NCBI RefSeq assembly: GCF_027579695.1 | Contig: NC_083589.1 | Span: 31,664,835-31,728,834, forward strand | From: Neoarius graeffei | Lineage: Eukaryota > Chordata > Actinopteri > Siluriformes > Ariidae | Direction of reading: 5' to 3' | Length of the DNA: 64,000 nucleotides | Shown here: piece after piece, positions 33,263 to 46,549 of the stretch | Numbering within the stretch: the first letter of the stretch is position 1 | Layout of the letters: each line of letters begins with the position of its first letter | Notes under the pieces: model-generated | The model's database searches: none | What the model was told of the DNA's origin: nothing | The model's input: only the letters and a program-made list of their open reading frames with translations | Translations under genes and position numbers: made by a program

Positions 33263-33458
33263 TGGTTCAAATCTTTACAGACAAATATTTTGAACACTAA
33301 AACGATATGTATACAGGTACATACAGTGGCATTACGTTACAGCCCTAGACTGATAGTATAGAAAATTGAACTTTTAAATAGGAAGCTTGAGAAGTCTGTG
33401 AAAGCAAGAGCCAGACGTGAAATTGCTTTATATCTATCACATTTGTATTATTCAAATT

Positions 33459-33464
33459 TTTATT
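33459..33464 (-). terminator. Candidate itih5 polyadenylation signal (AATAAA)
   Basis: This is the first AATAAA on the minus strand below the itih5 stop, about 415 bases downstream. It implies a 3' UTR over roughly 33440-33877 that begins with a (CA)n tract. No closer AATAAA was found. Confidence 0.35.
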
Positions 33465-33877
33465 GTAAACATAATATAAATATCATCATAGTTAAACGCC
33501 ATCATAGTTGCCTTTCTATGTATAAATGTTCAAATATGATTCTTCTGAAAAGTTACAGGGATTTTACATGTTTTTTAGTTTTCATCAAGTTGAAATAAAA
33601 TTTCTCTTATCAGCATAAAAGTCTTACAACAATTAGAAACACATTAGGTTTTTTAAAAAGATACAAAAATGCAAAACATTTATAAAGACTTTTGTTACAG
33701 AGTAGTATGAAGTCCCTATATTATTCTGACATAACGCGCACACTATACTGTATAAAGGATTTGTAAAGACCAGTGAGTTGTTTGGCTTTTTTCTGTAGAT
33801 TTGTGTATCGATAGCCAGTTGTGCTATCCTGTGACGGTGTGTGTGTGTGTGTATGCATGTGTGTGTGTGTGTGTGTG

Positions 33878-34188
33878 TCAGTGTGCATTTGTCCCATGAG
33901 GCCAGTCTTCTGTGTCAAACATGTGAGACACTACATAATCCTTGTATTTTCCATCAATCAGTTTAGCTGCATTATTCTTGGCGAACCAGCAGTGGACGGT
34001 GTGTGTCCCAGAGTAAATATGTCTGCTCTTCTCTACCACATCCACAGTGCGCTCCTTCACCTTCAGGGCCATGTGACCAGGCTCAGGGTTACCTTGGGTA
34101 ATGCTTACGTCTTGTGGGTCATTTCCTGTTGCTGCAGTGATGTTTCCAGGAAGCTGTGTTAGTGTGACTTCTTCATAGATAAACTGAC
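33878..34188 (-). CDS. itih5: itih5 terminal exon and stop codon
   Basis: 311 bp coding, joined as LLG|QFIYEE. It contains [19 protein letters not shown] and a TGA stop at 33878-33880. The stop lies inside a CA/TG-rich microsatellite (33839-33880 on the plus strand), so the extreme C-terminus may vary in length between alleles. Confidence 0.9.
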
Positions 34189-36795
34189 CTGAAAGGACAT
34201 ATTTAGTAATATCTGTGTATGAGTGTGAGTAAACCTTACAATCAATCAATAAGAAATAGAGGTACAATTTATTGGACCAATTTCAGATTGATGAAGTTTT
34301 TCACCCTGGCCTCGTTCCTGATACTAAACAATGCTAAACTATGTCAACCAAACAAATGAGATCCCACATAATCTGACAAAAATGGACAAATGGTGTTGTT
34401 CAAAGCAGAGGTAGCTTGTAACCATAGACTTTGGTGGGGCATGATGATAAGTAATAACCTAAAACCAAATTAACTAGAAGGACACTTGATAGAGTGTATA
34501 CCTCCACCAAGCCATGTATCCAGATTTACATCAAAATCTAATCAATTGTTCCATGGCTCACTTTTCCTCAAAATTTCATTAAAATCCATTCACTACTTTT
34601 TGAGTTGCATTTGTGAACAGGCAAAAAAAAAAAAATCTTGGGTCAGCATACATATCTGGAACCTGGATCCACATACATACCCGGATTTGTATCAAAATCT
34701 AATCAGTTGTTCTTTGTCCCATGATCCACGTTTCCTCCAAATTTCACCAAAATCCGTTCACTACTTTTCGAGTTATGTTGGGAACAAATAAACAAATGAA
34801 AAGTCGTGCAGAGCACCATACTTGCAAAAATCACAAAGAAACGGAAGTTATGGCCAATTAGGTGTTTTTACAAGATTTGACCTTGACCTTTAACCTTGAC
34901 CCACCAAAAACTAATGATGTCTTTGTATGACCCTAGTGAGTTGTCCTGTGCATTTTGGTGAAGATTGGTCCTGAAATAATGATGCTAGAGCACCAACAAA
35001 CAAACAGACAGATCAACATGCTTGCAAAAATTTCCGATTTTTGCAAGTAACAAACGGAGTCTCATCCAACAAAGTTGGCGGAGGTAATTAGAGATGCTAT
35101 CACACTTGACTTGCACTACAGGCATCTAGATTACTATTTTAGAGTAACCACATAACAGGCAGTTGAGAGTTAACATTATCCAGTGATCCAGCATACAGTC
35201 CAGCAGCTGGTAATATCATTAACCAGGTTTGCCAAGTTTTAGTAAACTTTCCAGCCCAAACATCACACGAAAGACCTGAAACTCAAGCCAAAAAATCTGG
35301 GATTATTAAAAGGGCCAATTTTTTCCTCTTTCTCACAGCCTATGTGTGAAAAAACAAGCATTTCACACTTATTTCTCATGTATGTCCATTACCCACTACA
35401 TCAAGCCCCTTTCACTCTCCAAATCTTTGCAATATATCATACAATAGAAATGGTTCTGCACATCACAGACACAATGATGCACTTATACTTTGCCTTATAT
35501 ACTTTGCCTTTATTGCAGAAATTTATTCAACAAGATCTTGTGACCACAGATCATTTTTAAACTATGCCAATTTGGTAATCCCCTTAACTGTCCTGTCCAC
35601 TGCTCCTCCCTCAAACATGGGGCAGCAGGATTATTGTCCCACTGGGATTCTATGTGCACTTGTTGCAATTTCCTTTTTTTTTATTAATAGGTGTAATAAT
35701 AACTCTGTGGAGCTGAACAGGGCAGTGAGAACACTATAGACCCCTTGCGCATGACGTCACACAACACGTCATAATTTCACCTGGGGGACAATCAGACACC
35801 GTCTTTCGTGTAAGCAAGGCTTAATCTGTCTTAAATATGATTCATTTTTGCACTGTTTTTAATTGTTCAAATAGAGAAATAGATAAAAGGTATTACCATC
35901 TCCCCACTATCAAGAAAAATAGTAACAAAGAAGCAAATGCTTCAAGAACAACGAAGAAATTAATGGTTAAAGAGAATACGACGAGAGGAGCTAAGCCTGA
36001 AAACTCCAGAGAAGTTTGTGAATGCCTGCGTTTGTAGTGATAATTTTATTTCAGGTAAGAACTTGCATTTTAAAAAATAGAAAGTCGGAAGGGGCGGCAC
36101 GGTGGTGTAGTGGTTAGCGCTGTCGCCTCACAGCAAGAAGGTCCTGGGTTCGAGCCCCGGGGCCGGCGAGGGCCTTTCTGTGTGGAGTTTGCATGTTCTC
36201 CCCGTGTCCGCGTGGGTTTCCTCTGGGTGCTCCGGTTTCCCCCACAGTCCAAAGACATGCAGGTTAGGTTAACTGGTGACTCTAAATTGACCGTGAGTGT
36301 GAATGGTTGTCTGTGTCTATGTGTCAGCCCTGTGATGACCTGGTGACTTGTCCAGGGTGTACCCCGCCCTTCGCCTGTAGTCAGCTGGGATAGGCTCCAG
36401 CTTGCCTGCGACCCTGTAGAAGGATAAAGCGGCTAGAGATAATGAGATGAGATGAGAAAGTCAGAAGTGAGTATGGAAGAGCTTGCATAAGAATCTTATT
36501 TTATTTCTGCTCGCATTTGAGTTAGCTTCTTCATGAAAGTATTTGATTTTCTTACAGGTGAACCAGCTTCCTTATTTGACACAGAAAACCCAGATTGGGC
36601 ACCAAGCAAATATCTCAGACATAACTCAGTAAAAAAACCAACAAGAAGCGACATGTAGGATATATCCTGAAAGAACAGAAGAGATTAAGAGCAGAGAGCA
36701 CTGTAGCTTTGTTTCTCTTATCAGAAGAGCCGAGTCCTGTGCAAAATGTCACCATGGAGCTGGAGTGTAGTAATGAACCTACAGTTTGAGTGAGT

Positions 36796-36840
<45 letters not shown>

Positions 36841-39800
36841 AACTTTACAACAGCTGCATGCATGTGAAACGGAAATAAATCGACTAAGGCAGGAAAAACT
36901 CATCTCATCTCATTATCTCTAGCCGCTTTATCTTGTTCTACAGGGTCGCAGGCAAGCTGGAGCCTATCCCAGCTGACTACGGGTGAAAAGCGGGGTACAC
37001 CCTGGACAAGTCGCAGGTCATCACAGGGCTGACACACAGACATAGACAGCCATTCACACCTATGGTCAATTTAGAGTCACCAGTTAACCTAACCTGCATG
37101 TCTTTGGACTGTGGGGGAACCCGGAGCACCCGGAGGAAACCCACACGGACACGGGGAGAACATGCAAACTCCACACAGAAAGGCCCTTGCCGGCCACGGG
37201 GCTCGAACCCGGACCTTCTTGCTGTGAGGCGACAGTGCTAACCACTACACCACCATGCCGCCCGAAGGAAAAACTATTTTGAATAAAATTGTTACTGTCC
37301 GTTACACACTTATCAACCTGTGTGACTCAGTTGTGCCTTTTGAAAAGAGAATAAATGAAGAGGGAACTGAACATTAACCATTTATTGAAATTATTATTAC
37401 AAGGGTGATTATAGTTACTGTATGACTATAGCTACAACTGGAATGTGCTGATTCTGTTAGCGTTTGTAATTATTGTACCATCCACTATTAGATAAAATTA
37501 AAATAAAATCTTACAATATTGTCTGAAAGTCTTTTGATATTTTGCTATTTTACAAATAATAACACTTCAGATATTGTTTTAACAATAATAAGTATCACTG
37601 TATAAATGATGGAGTGTAAATAGCTCTGTAACTAGCTAGATGACCTCTGGGTTGTTGAGACATGGAGGGGTGGGAATACCATCTAGCCCACAGTTCAGGT
37701 CGGAGTCCTTTGAGAGTAAATGCTTTGGCTTTTGCAACATTCCATTCCCAAAAACTGATGTTGGGAAAAAGTCTTTACACAAAGAAGGTTTCTGTAGTTT
37801 TTTTAACTTGTCTTCCATGGAAAAAAGGTACATTACAACATCTATGTACAACCCCGAATCCAAAAAAGTTGGGACAAAGTACAAACTGTAAATAAAAACG
37901 GAATGCAATGATGTGGAAGTTTCAAAATTCCATATTTTATTCAGAATAGAACATAGATGACATATCAAATGTTTAAACTGAGAAAATGTATCATTTAAAG
38001 AGAAAAATTAGGTGATTTTAAATTTCATGACAACAACACATCTCAAAAAAGTTGGGACAAGGCCATGTTTCCCACTGTGAGACATCCCCTTTTCTCTTTA
38101 CAACAGTCTGTAAACGTCTGGGGACTGAGGAGACAAGTTGCTCAAGTTTAGGGATAGGAATGTTAACCCATTCTTGTCTAATGTAGGATTCTAGTTGCTC
38201 AACTGTCTTAGGTCTTTTTTGTCGTATCTTCCGTTTTATGATGCGCCAAATGTTTTCTATGGGTGAAAGATCTGGACTGCAGGCTGGCCAGTTCAGTACC
38301 CGGACCCTTCTTCTACGCAGCCATGATGCTGTAATTGATGCAGTATGTGGTTTGGCATTGTCATGTTGGAAAATGCAAGGTCTTCCCTGAAAGAGACGTC
38401 GTCTGGACGGGAGCATATGTTGCTCTAGAACCTGGATAGACCTTTCAGCATTGATGGTGTCTTTCCAGATGTGTAAGCTGCCTATGCCACACGCACTAAT
38501 GCAACCCCATACCATCAGAGATGCAGGCTTCTGAACTGAGCGCTGATAACAACTCGGGTCGTCCTTCTCCTCTTTAGTCCGAATGACACGGCGTCCCTGA
38601 TTTCCATAAAGAACTTCACATTTTGATTCGTCTGACCACAGAACAGTTTTCTACTTTGCCACAGTCCATTTTAAATGAGCCTTGGCCCAGAGAAGACGTC
38701 TGCGCTTCTGGATCATGTTTAGATACGGCTTCTTCTTTGAACTATAGAGTTTTAGCTGGCAACGGCGGATGGCACGGTGAATTGTGTTCACAGATAATGT
38801 TCTCTGGAAATATTCCTGAGCCCATTTTGTGATTTCCAATACAGAAGCATGCCTGTATGTGATGCAGTGCCGTCTAAGGGCCCGAAGATCACGGGCACCC
38901 AGTATGGTTTTCCGGCCTTGACCCTTATGCACAGAGATTCTTCCAGATTCTCTGATTCTTTTGATGATATTATGCACTGTAGATGATGATATGTTCAAAG
39001 TCTTTGCAATTTTACACTGTCGAACTCCTTTCTGATATTGCTCCACTATTTGTCGGCGCAGAATTAGGGGGATTGGTGATCCTCTTCCCATCTTTACTTC
39101 TGAGAGCCGCTGCCACTCCAAGATGCTCTTTTTATACCCAGTCATGTTAATGACCTATTGCCAATTGACCTAATGAGTTGCAATTTGGTCCTCCAGCTGT
39201 TCCTTTTTTGTACCTTTAACTTTTCCAGCCTCTTCTTGCCCCTGTCCCAACTTTTTTGAGATGTGTTGCTGTCATGAAATTTCAAATGAGCCAATATTTG
39301 GCATGAAATTTCAAAATGTCTCACTTTTGACATTTGATATGTTGTCTATGTTCTATTGTGAATACAATATCAGTTTTTGAGATTTGTAAATTATTGCATT
39401 CCGTTTTTATTTACAATTTGTACTTTGTCCCAACTTTTTTGGAATCGGGGTTGTAGCTAACGCTAATGTTAGGCCACAAATCTGCACCATCACTTCAGTC
39501 ATTTCAATTTTATATGGATCATAACTGCGAATAAACTCCAATTTCTGCATATATCTATCCTTTACTTTTTTCTGACTAAGATTATCCAAGTAATTCGGTA
39601 GTAGAGCTTTTTTAGCTGTAGTTTTCTTCGGACAACAGCAACAGACGTCGGACATCTTCGCTTGGCTTCAGTATGTGAACAGTATGTAAACAAAGTTTGC
39701 TTGTCTCCCAGGATAAGGGTAGCGACAGTTGCTAAGATAAATGTGACGTCAGTGCAAGGGGTCCATACTACAACTGCACAACATTTTGAAAAGTGAGCAA

Positions 39801-41901
39801 ATCAATTAAAATCGTTAATATCTTTGGTCATTCATAAAAAGTAATTAGTATCAGTTCAACAGAATTGTAAATGCATGAGCTTGTGATGGAAATGGTGGGG
39901 TCAAGTCTGTCCCTATGGACAAGCCATCACTAAACAACACTTTAAAGGTGTTGAGATGGAGATGAGTTGGTGCAGGTCAGACGAGTTTCTGAGCCAGTGA
40001 CCAAAAGTACAGGTCAAATAATCCAAACTCCATGAATAAGCAAACAATCAAGCCCCTTATCCTTCAAGTGTTTCGATTGTCTCCTGCCTCAAATGCAAGT
40101 CACTTTGGTTAAAAGTTATAAAATGTATATGCATGATATATTATTTTGTTTTATTTCAGTTTCAGAATTAATTTGTTTAATTTAAAGGGAAACTTCAGGA
40201 CTTTTTAACCTGAACCCTATTTTCTGATCTTTTTGGGTCCAAATTTTTACTCAGAACAAAACTGATTGAAATTGGTTCAGTACTGAGTTAGATCATTCTT
40301 TCCATGTAAATACCAGAAAACGGCCCCATGTAATAATTGACTACAGGCGCTGAATGTGGTGCTGCATCAGAAACTGGAAAAAAGAGAAAGGTAAAAAAAA
40401 TGAGTGTAGAAAGTGTTATTTTCTACAGTTTCTTTACAGTTATTGAAGGAAACAGACCCAGCTGTCAGTGGAGAAAAGAAGCTTTTCACTTTGACACGCA
40501 TGTTTGTCCAATAGGATTACATTGTATAGCCTTTTTTTTTTGGTTGCTGGTTACAGCATTGTGTCTCAATAGTGGACTGATTTCAATAATTTTTGTCCTT
40601 AGTAAAAATCTGGACACAAGAAGATGGAAAAAATTGGGTCCAGTTTTAAAAAATCCTGAAGATTAAAAAAAAAATTCCTGAAGAAATTAAGGTTAAAAAT
40701 GCAAAACGCAGACTATAAGTTAAAACCATATGCCACAATTAACCTGAGATAAATTTATAGTTTTTATTGTGACTTGTTTGTTTGTTTGTTTGTTTGTTTG
40801 TTTGTTTGTTTGTTTGTTTGTTAACCATAATATGGAACAGTGTGTAATGTGAATGACAATTTTGCATATTTGTTTTGATGACATTTTGTTTCCTGAACTA
40901 ACAGAAAAATAAGAATATAATGTCTAATATTAAGGCATATTGATAATGTTCTGTAAAATGTATTATATATATTATTATACATATGGGCCACTTTTTCCAT
41001 GGAATAAAAACATGTATTCTATTCCCTTCTAGTGGGTTTATTGATGGCATGCAATATTTTTATCATATCGCTTATCCTTCATGTATTATGCCACTCTACC
41101 CAATGGAGAATGAGCCTGCAATATTGTTATAATATTGCATGTTGTCAAGACAACATGATGTCACACATCGGAGTTCATGTGAAGATCCAGTGACAAAACT
41201 TTTCTGCTGCGCATGCGCACAATCATTTCTTTGTCGGCTGGGAAAGAGAGACGATGAGGTTAGTCCAGTGCTACTGCTAGGATTAGCTATGCTATAATTA
41301 AACACTGAATAAATGAACTGAAAACTGAAACTGAAGATTTGCTGAACACCCGAAAGGCTACCAAAACTTCATTATATATTCTTCACGCATATTTGCAAGA
41401 GAAAAACATACCAACAGACATCAAAAAACTGGAAAAGAGACATGTCTGAGATGTAAAACTTCCGCACTAGCGAGTGACTGTGACTGTTTGTAAATGAACA
41501 TGGCTGCGAAGTTTGCTCGGTTAAAAGCAGAAGATTTTGATAGAATTTTGGCTGCCAGGTCACTCCGTTGTGTGTAGTTGTCGATGTTGAGTTTAAAAGT
41601 AACAAAGTAAATCACACAGGGAAAATAGTAATAATAATAATAATAATAATCAGCTTGACTATGCTAGCATTGGCCTGTGCTAGCATTGGCCTGCGCTAAC
41701 ACTACACCAGCTAGAAGGTAACTGGACTGCCATGGTAACAGCACTGAGTTGCGAGTAAGCTAGCATTGGCCTTTGCTAATGCTACTGCTGAATGCTGCAC
41801 CACCTAGAAGGTAACTGGACTGCTGTGCTAACAGCACCAAGTCACGGGTAAGCTCACGTTGGCCTTTGAGAATGCTCATATGAAGAGAGTGTGTATGTAT
41901 G

Positions 41902-41935
<34 letters not shown>

Positions 41936-43836
41936 TTGGCTGTTTTTTTGTCGTGGTATATCAGATATATTCCATTCAGCTACTTGTCTTTGACTCATTC
42001 AGTATCATGCTAGCTGAATGGAATATATCTGATATACCACTCAAAGCCAGCCAATTTTATTTAAATATATAATTTTTGATTTATATAAGAATCTTATCTT
42101 TCACATATACAGTATATATGGATTTTTCTTTGCCCTATTGTCTAGAGTTTGCAAGATTACATCCAAGTTGGGAAGGATGGCCGTCGTCTCTCTTGTCAGT
42201 TAGAACAGCACCTGAAATCCCACTCTGCTCATATATATAAAATCGGGCTGTGAGCTTTGGACTCCTATGCAAGTTCAGCTGTAGTGTAAACGCTACTGTA
42301 CGATAATAGAGTCTCAGTAAGTCAGAGTAGGAATTAACCATGGTTCGATTTGGAGTAAACTGAATTATAATAATACAGTATTAAATGTGTGTAGAGGTGT
42401 GGCTGTGTGCTCACCTAACAGTCCGTGTGTGTCCTTGCTCAGTCCCCTGCTGTCCCCTATATAGAAGCCCAGGTGGTCTCGTTGGTAAGCAGCAGGGTTT
42501 TTATAAATATGCATCAAGATGATGAATCGGATTGTTCCCTGAATGGTAACTGTAACATTGGCATTAGCAACTATAGCCACTGCTAAATCTTTGTTATCCA
42601 CAGTGACACTGGAGCTGCAGGAAAGGATGAGGCGATCAAGGCTGTCAACAATGACCTTCCGTGGCGTCACTTCGATGTACGAGCGCCTTGGCTTATCAAC
42701 AACAATAATGATGGAGCTAAAATATGTGCGCTGCTGTTTGTGACTGCCAGGGGGTGCTGGAGCGCCAATCAGCTTCCCGTTTACAGTTATGCCTTAAAAA
42801 ATATCAGAGGTAAACAGCAATATCAAGAACTGACATTCAGCTATAGGATATTCTAGGATATACACATAGCGTAGGTATTTCAGCAGAAAGCTAGCTGTAA
42901 TGGTGTACGGTATATCATTGCCCATATTTTTGATTGCTGATCCCTTTTACGCTTGTGATTCCTGGATTAGATAACCATAAAAACAGTGTCCATGTCTCCT
43001 TTTACAGCACATCTGATCGTTATGTTAATATCACAGTCACGCTGATACAATGATCTACAGTTTCAGTTGTAATTGCTGAAAAAGTACTGTATGGTATAGA
43101 AGCTTATTATCAGGTAAATAATCCATGCTCTTGTCTTACCAGAGTGTTTGTGGTCGGTCACTAAGCGGAGGACGTCCCCAGGCTCTCCATTAATGTTAAA
43201 ACACACGGTCAGTTTGCTGAGAGGGAAGTCAACCACAAAGTGAGGATCTCCATCCGCTACAGGGGCAGAGACACAAATCTAGTAAAACATGACAAAGCCT
43301 AAAATTTGGAACAATTTACTGCGTCTTATAATAAACCAAGATGCAATGTTAACAAAATGTATTTTACACTGTCCTTTAATATAATGTCATTCTTTCTGAA
43401 TATGAGTCAAAAACAGGGTTTTCTTATTGATCGAGGGAACACATGATAGGAAAGAAAAGAAGGATATCAAGTGAGTCAATATTGGGAATTATTATACATA
43501 CAGGACACTTTTTTGATGGAATGAAAACGTGTTCTGTTCCCTTCTAGCGGCTTTCATTCATTTGGTTTGATAGCGTGCAATATTGTTAGCATATCGCTTA
43601 TCCTACATGTATTACGTCACTCTATCCAATGGAGAATGAGCGTTGAATATGGTTTACAATATTGCATAGTTGTCAAGACAACATGACGTCACACATCGGA
43701 GATGTCAAACTTCTGCGCTAGCGAGTGACTGTGACAATTTGGAAACAAACATGGCCGCCAGGTTTGCTTCGTTAAATACGGAAGATTTTGAGAGAATTTT
43801 GAAAGAGAAAGATGCATTGAACGCCTGAAAGGAATG

Positions 43837-43867
<31 letters not shown>

Positions 43868-44331
43868 TTGGCTGGCTTTTTTCGTGGTATATCAGATATA
43901 TTCCATTCAGCTACTCGTCTTCGACTCATTCAGTATCATGCTAGCTGAATGGAATATATCTGATATACCACTCAAAGCCGCCAATATTATTTAAATGTTA
44001 TTACAAGAAGGCAATGATGTGTTGAGGAGCATACTTGTTCCATCATATGAATGACACAACAGTATAAATGTTCCCAGTATATTATATATTATATATAGTA
44101 TAATCAAACATGATCAACCAAAAAAGTTTATAACCTGTTCATTCATTCATAATCACTGCTGATGTTTATGCTTGTGTCAACGGCATGAATTGAAAATAAT
44201 TAAATAATATTGGCTGGCTTTTTTTCGTGGTATATCAGATATATTCCATTCAGGTCACATGATACTGAACGAATCAAAGATGAGGAGCTGAATGGAATAT
44301 ATCTGATATACCACAAAAAAGACAACCAATG

Positions 44332-44369
<38 letters not shown>

Positions 44370-46481
44370 ACATTCCTTTCGGGTATTCAACACATCTTTC
44401 ACTTTCAAAATTGTCTCAAAATCTTCCGTATTTAACAAAGCAAACCTGCCGGCCATGTTTGTTTACAAATTGTCCCAGTCGCTCGCTAGCGCTGAAGTTT
44501 TACATCTCCGATGTGTGACGTCATGTTGTCTTGACAACCATACAATATCGTAAATCATATTCAACTCTCATTCTCCATTGGATAGAGTGGCGTAATACAC
44601 GTAGGATAAGCGATATGCTAACAATACTGCATGCTATCAAACCAAATGAATGAAAGCCGCGAGCAATGAACAAAATACATGTCTTTATTCCATTGAAAAA
44701 GTGTCCTGTACGAGTATGTCTAATAATACACCATATTCATTCTGTGTAATCACTTGACATGACTGTCACTGATTAGCTGTATGAATCTCGAGTCTGGTCT
44801 AGAAATAAATCAGCCTTAGTCTGGTGACTTCATGTCATTCTGTGTATTCTTCTTACAAACCATTGTGCAATCGATTTGATTCCGCAAAAATCTGACATAA
44901 TCCACTTTAAGACATTTGTTAAAAGCAAACAATCTGAAGTGGTGCTTAAAAATGGAGCCTTATATCAATGTCTCTTTATCTGTGAAAGATAAAAAGCCAT
45001 TTAAGCAACCCATTAATACCAGCTGCTCGATGGAGGAGACTGGAAGTAACTCTCGAATAATCAGCCATCATCTTTAATATCTGATGTGATCTGAAGATGG
45101 GAGACGCTCTTCAGATTGTGTTATATGGTCACACTTTGTGTCTCAGAGCCCAGACATTATGGCTGTGTTGAAAGAACCTCCTGTCTTTCCTTTAATGCTT
45201 TTATCTCTGAGAAGACGTCTCTAATTGCCACTTAAATGTGCCCCTTCTTCAAAAGACTGTCTGTAACTCACGAACACACAGCATTGCATGGAGCCAGATT
45301 CTGACCTAAAATGCATACCACAGTACATGACACATACAAGTTCACACACATGGCCCTGACAGCGCTGTCACAATTACAGCCTGCAGTGAGCACTTAGTAG
45401 TGTTTAACTCCCCTCTGTTGTAGCCCTCTTTACTTACAAGAGCTAAATTACAAGCCGATTTTTTACACAGCGAATAATTATTTTCTACCTGTGCTTTTTG
45501 ACTCCTCGCTACACAGACACGGAAACAATTAGACGACACGTAGGTGAACAAAGGAAAGAAATTACCTGATGTTTTGGATAGGGTGACTGACTTTTTGCTT
45601 GGTCTTTTAAGTCCATCTGAAGACAAAAAAAGACAAGGGACAAGAGGAGCAGTGAGAAAAAATAATAATATTATGTCTTGTCTTGCACATTGGGGATCTC
45701 AAGCTAAATCCGATTATTCTGTCCACATTCCCTGGATATGAGCAATCACATGCTTTGATTGGCTACTCTACTACTAGGATATCAGCTCATATACCGTGAG
45801 TAGAGAAAAACAAAATGGGAGACTGCGTTACTGAACCAACCGAGGACGAAATAAAAACTACTCGAAAACAAAACCCCAAAAAATACAAAAAAAGCAACAA
45901 AATATAGAATAAAAGTATTTGATGTAAGAATGTATCTTTTTTTTATTTCTCAAGAATTATTATTATAGCATTTTTCACAAATCGCTACTGTCGTTTCGCC
46001 GGTTTGTTTACATTCTAAGCGGAAACGATTTTGTCAGATGTTTTGTATAAAGTTTTTATTTATCAAATTTGCAAAAAATTAAAATAAAAATACTCCGTTT
46101 CTCAAAATCCAGTGAATGTGGATAGAATAAAACCGTTATTCCACTCAATCTCGTCATACATGGCTTAAAGCCGACTTGTCGCTTCATGCTTCGTTGGCTA
46201 TCAGCTCATGTATGACTCGATTTCGTGGAATAACTGTTAAATGTCTGGAAAGGAGCTTTGTGGCAAAGTAAATAACAGTAAACTGAACTGAATATGGACA
46301 TAATTTCCCCCTCAATCCCGTTGATCTGCCAAGACATGTTTGGTCCCTGAGTTTTGCACTGGAGCTAAGAACCTAATGTAGCAAAAAACAAAAGCAAGTC
46401 TATCTTCTTCTTTCGGCTGCTTCCAGATTATCCGTCCCAATTTTTATGATCCACATATTTGATTTGGCATAGGTAGGTAGG

Positions 46482-46549
<68 letters not shown>

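Larger units (their letters stand above)
35735..39767. mobile_element. THAP-bearing terminal-inverted-repeat element, with two SINEs and a Tc1 inside
   Basis: The left end TATAGACCCCTTGCGCATGA matches in reverse the right end TGACGTCAGTGCAAGGGG plus TCCATA. The left arm carries a THAP-type exon on the plus strand. The right arm carries a separate exon-like frame on the minus strand. Subtracting two SINEs and a Tc1 leaves about 1.7 kb. A target duplication was not resolved. P-like or another THAP-using superfamily is possible. Confidence 0.6.

Noticed and set aside
36090..36200. tRNA gene suggested by A/B-box-like sequence at SINE heads
   Set aside because: Head of a tRNA-derived SINE with 3' body and tail; no cloverleaf with acceptor stem is formed.
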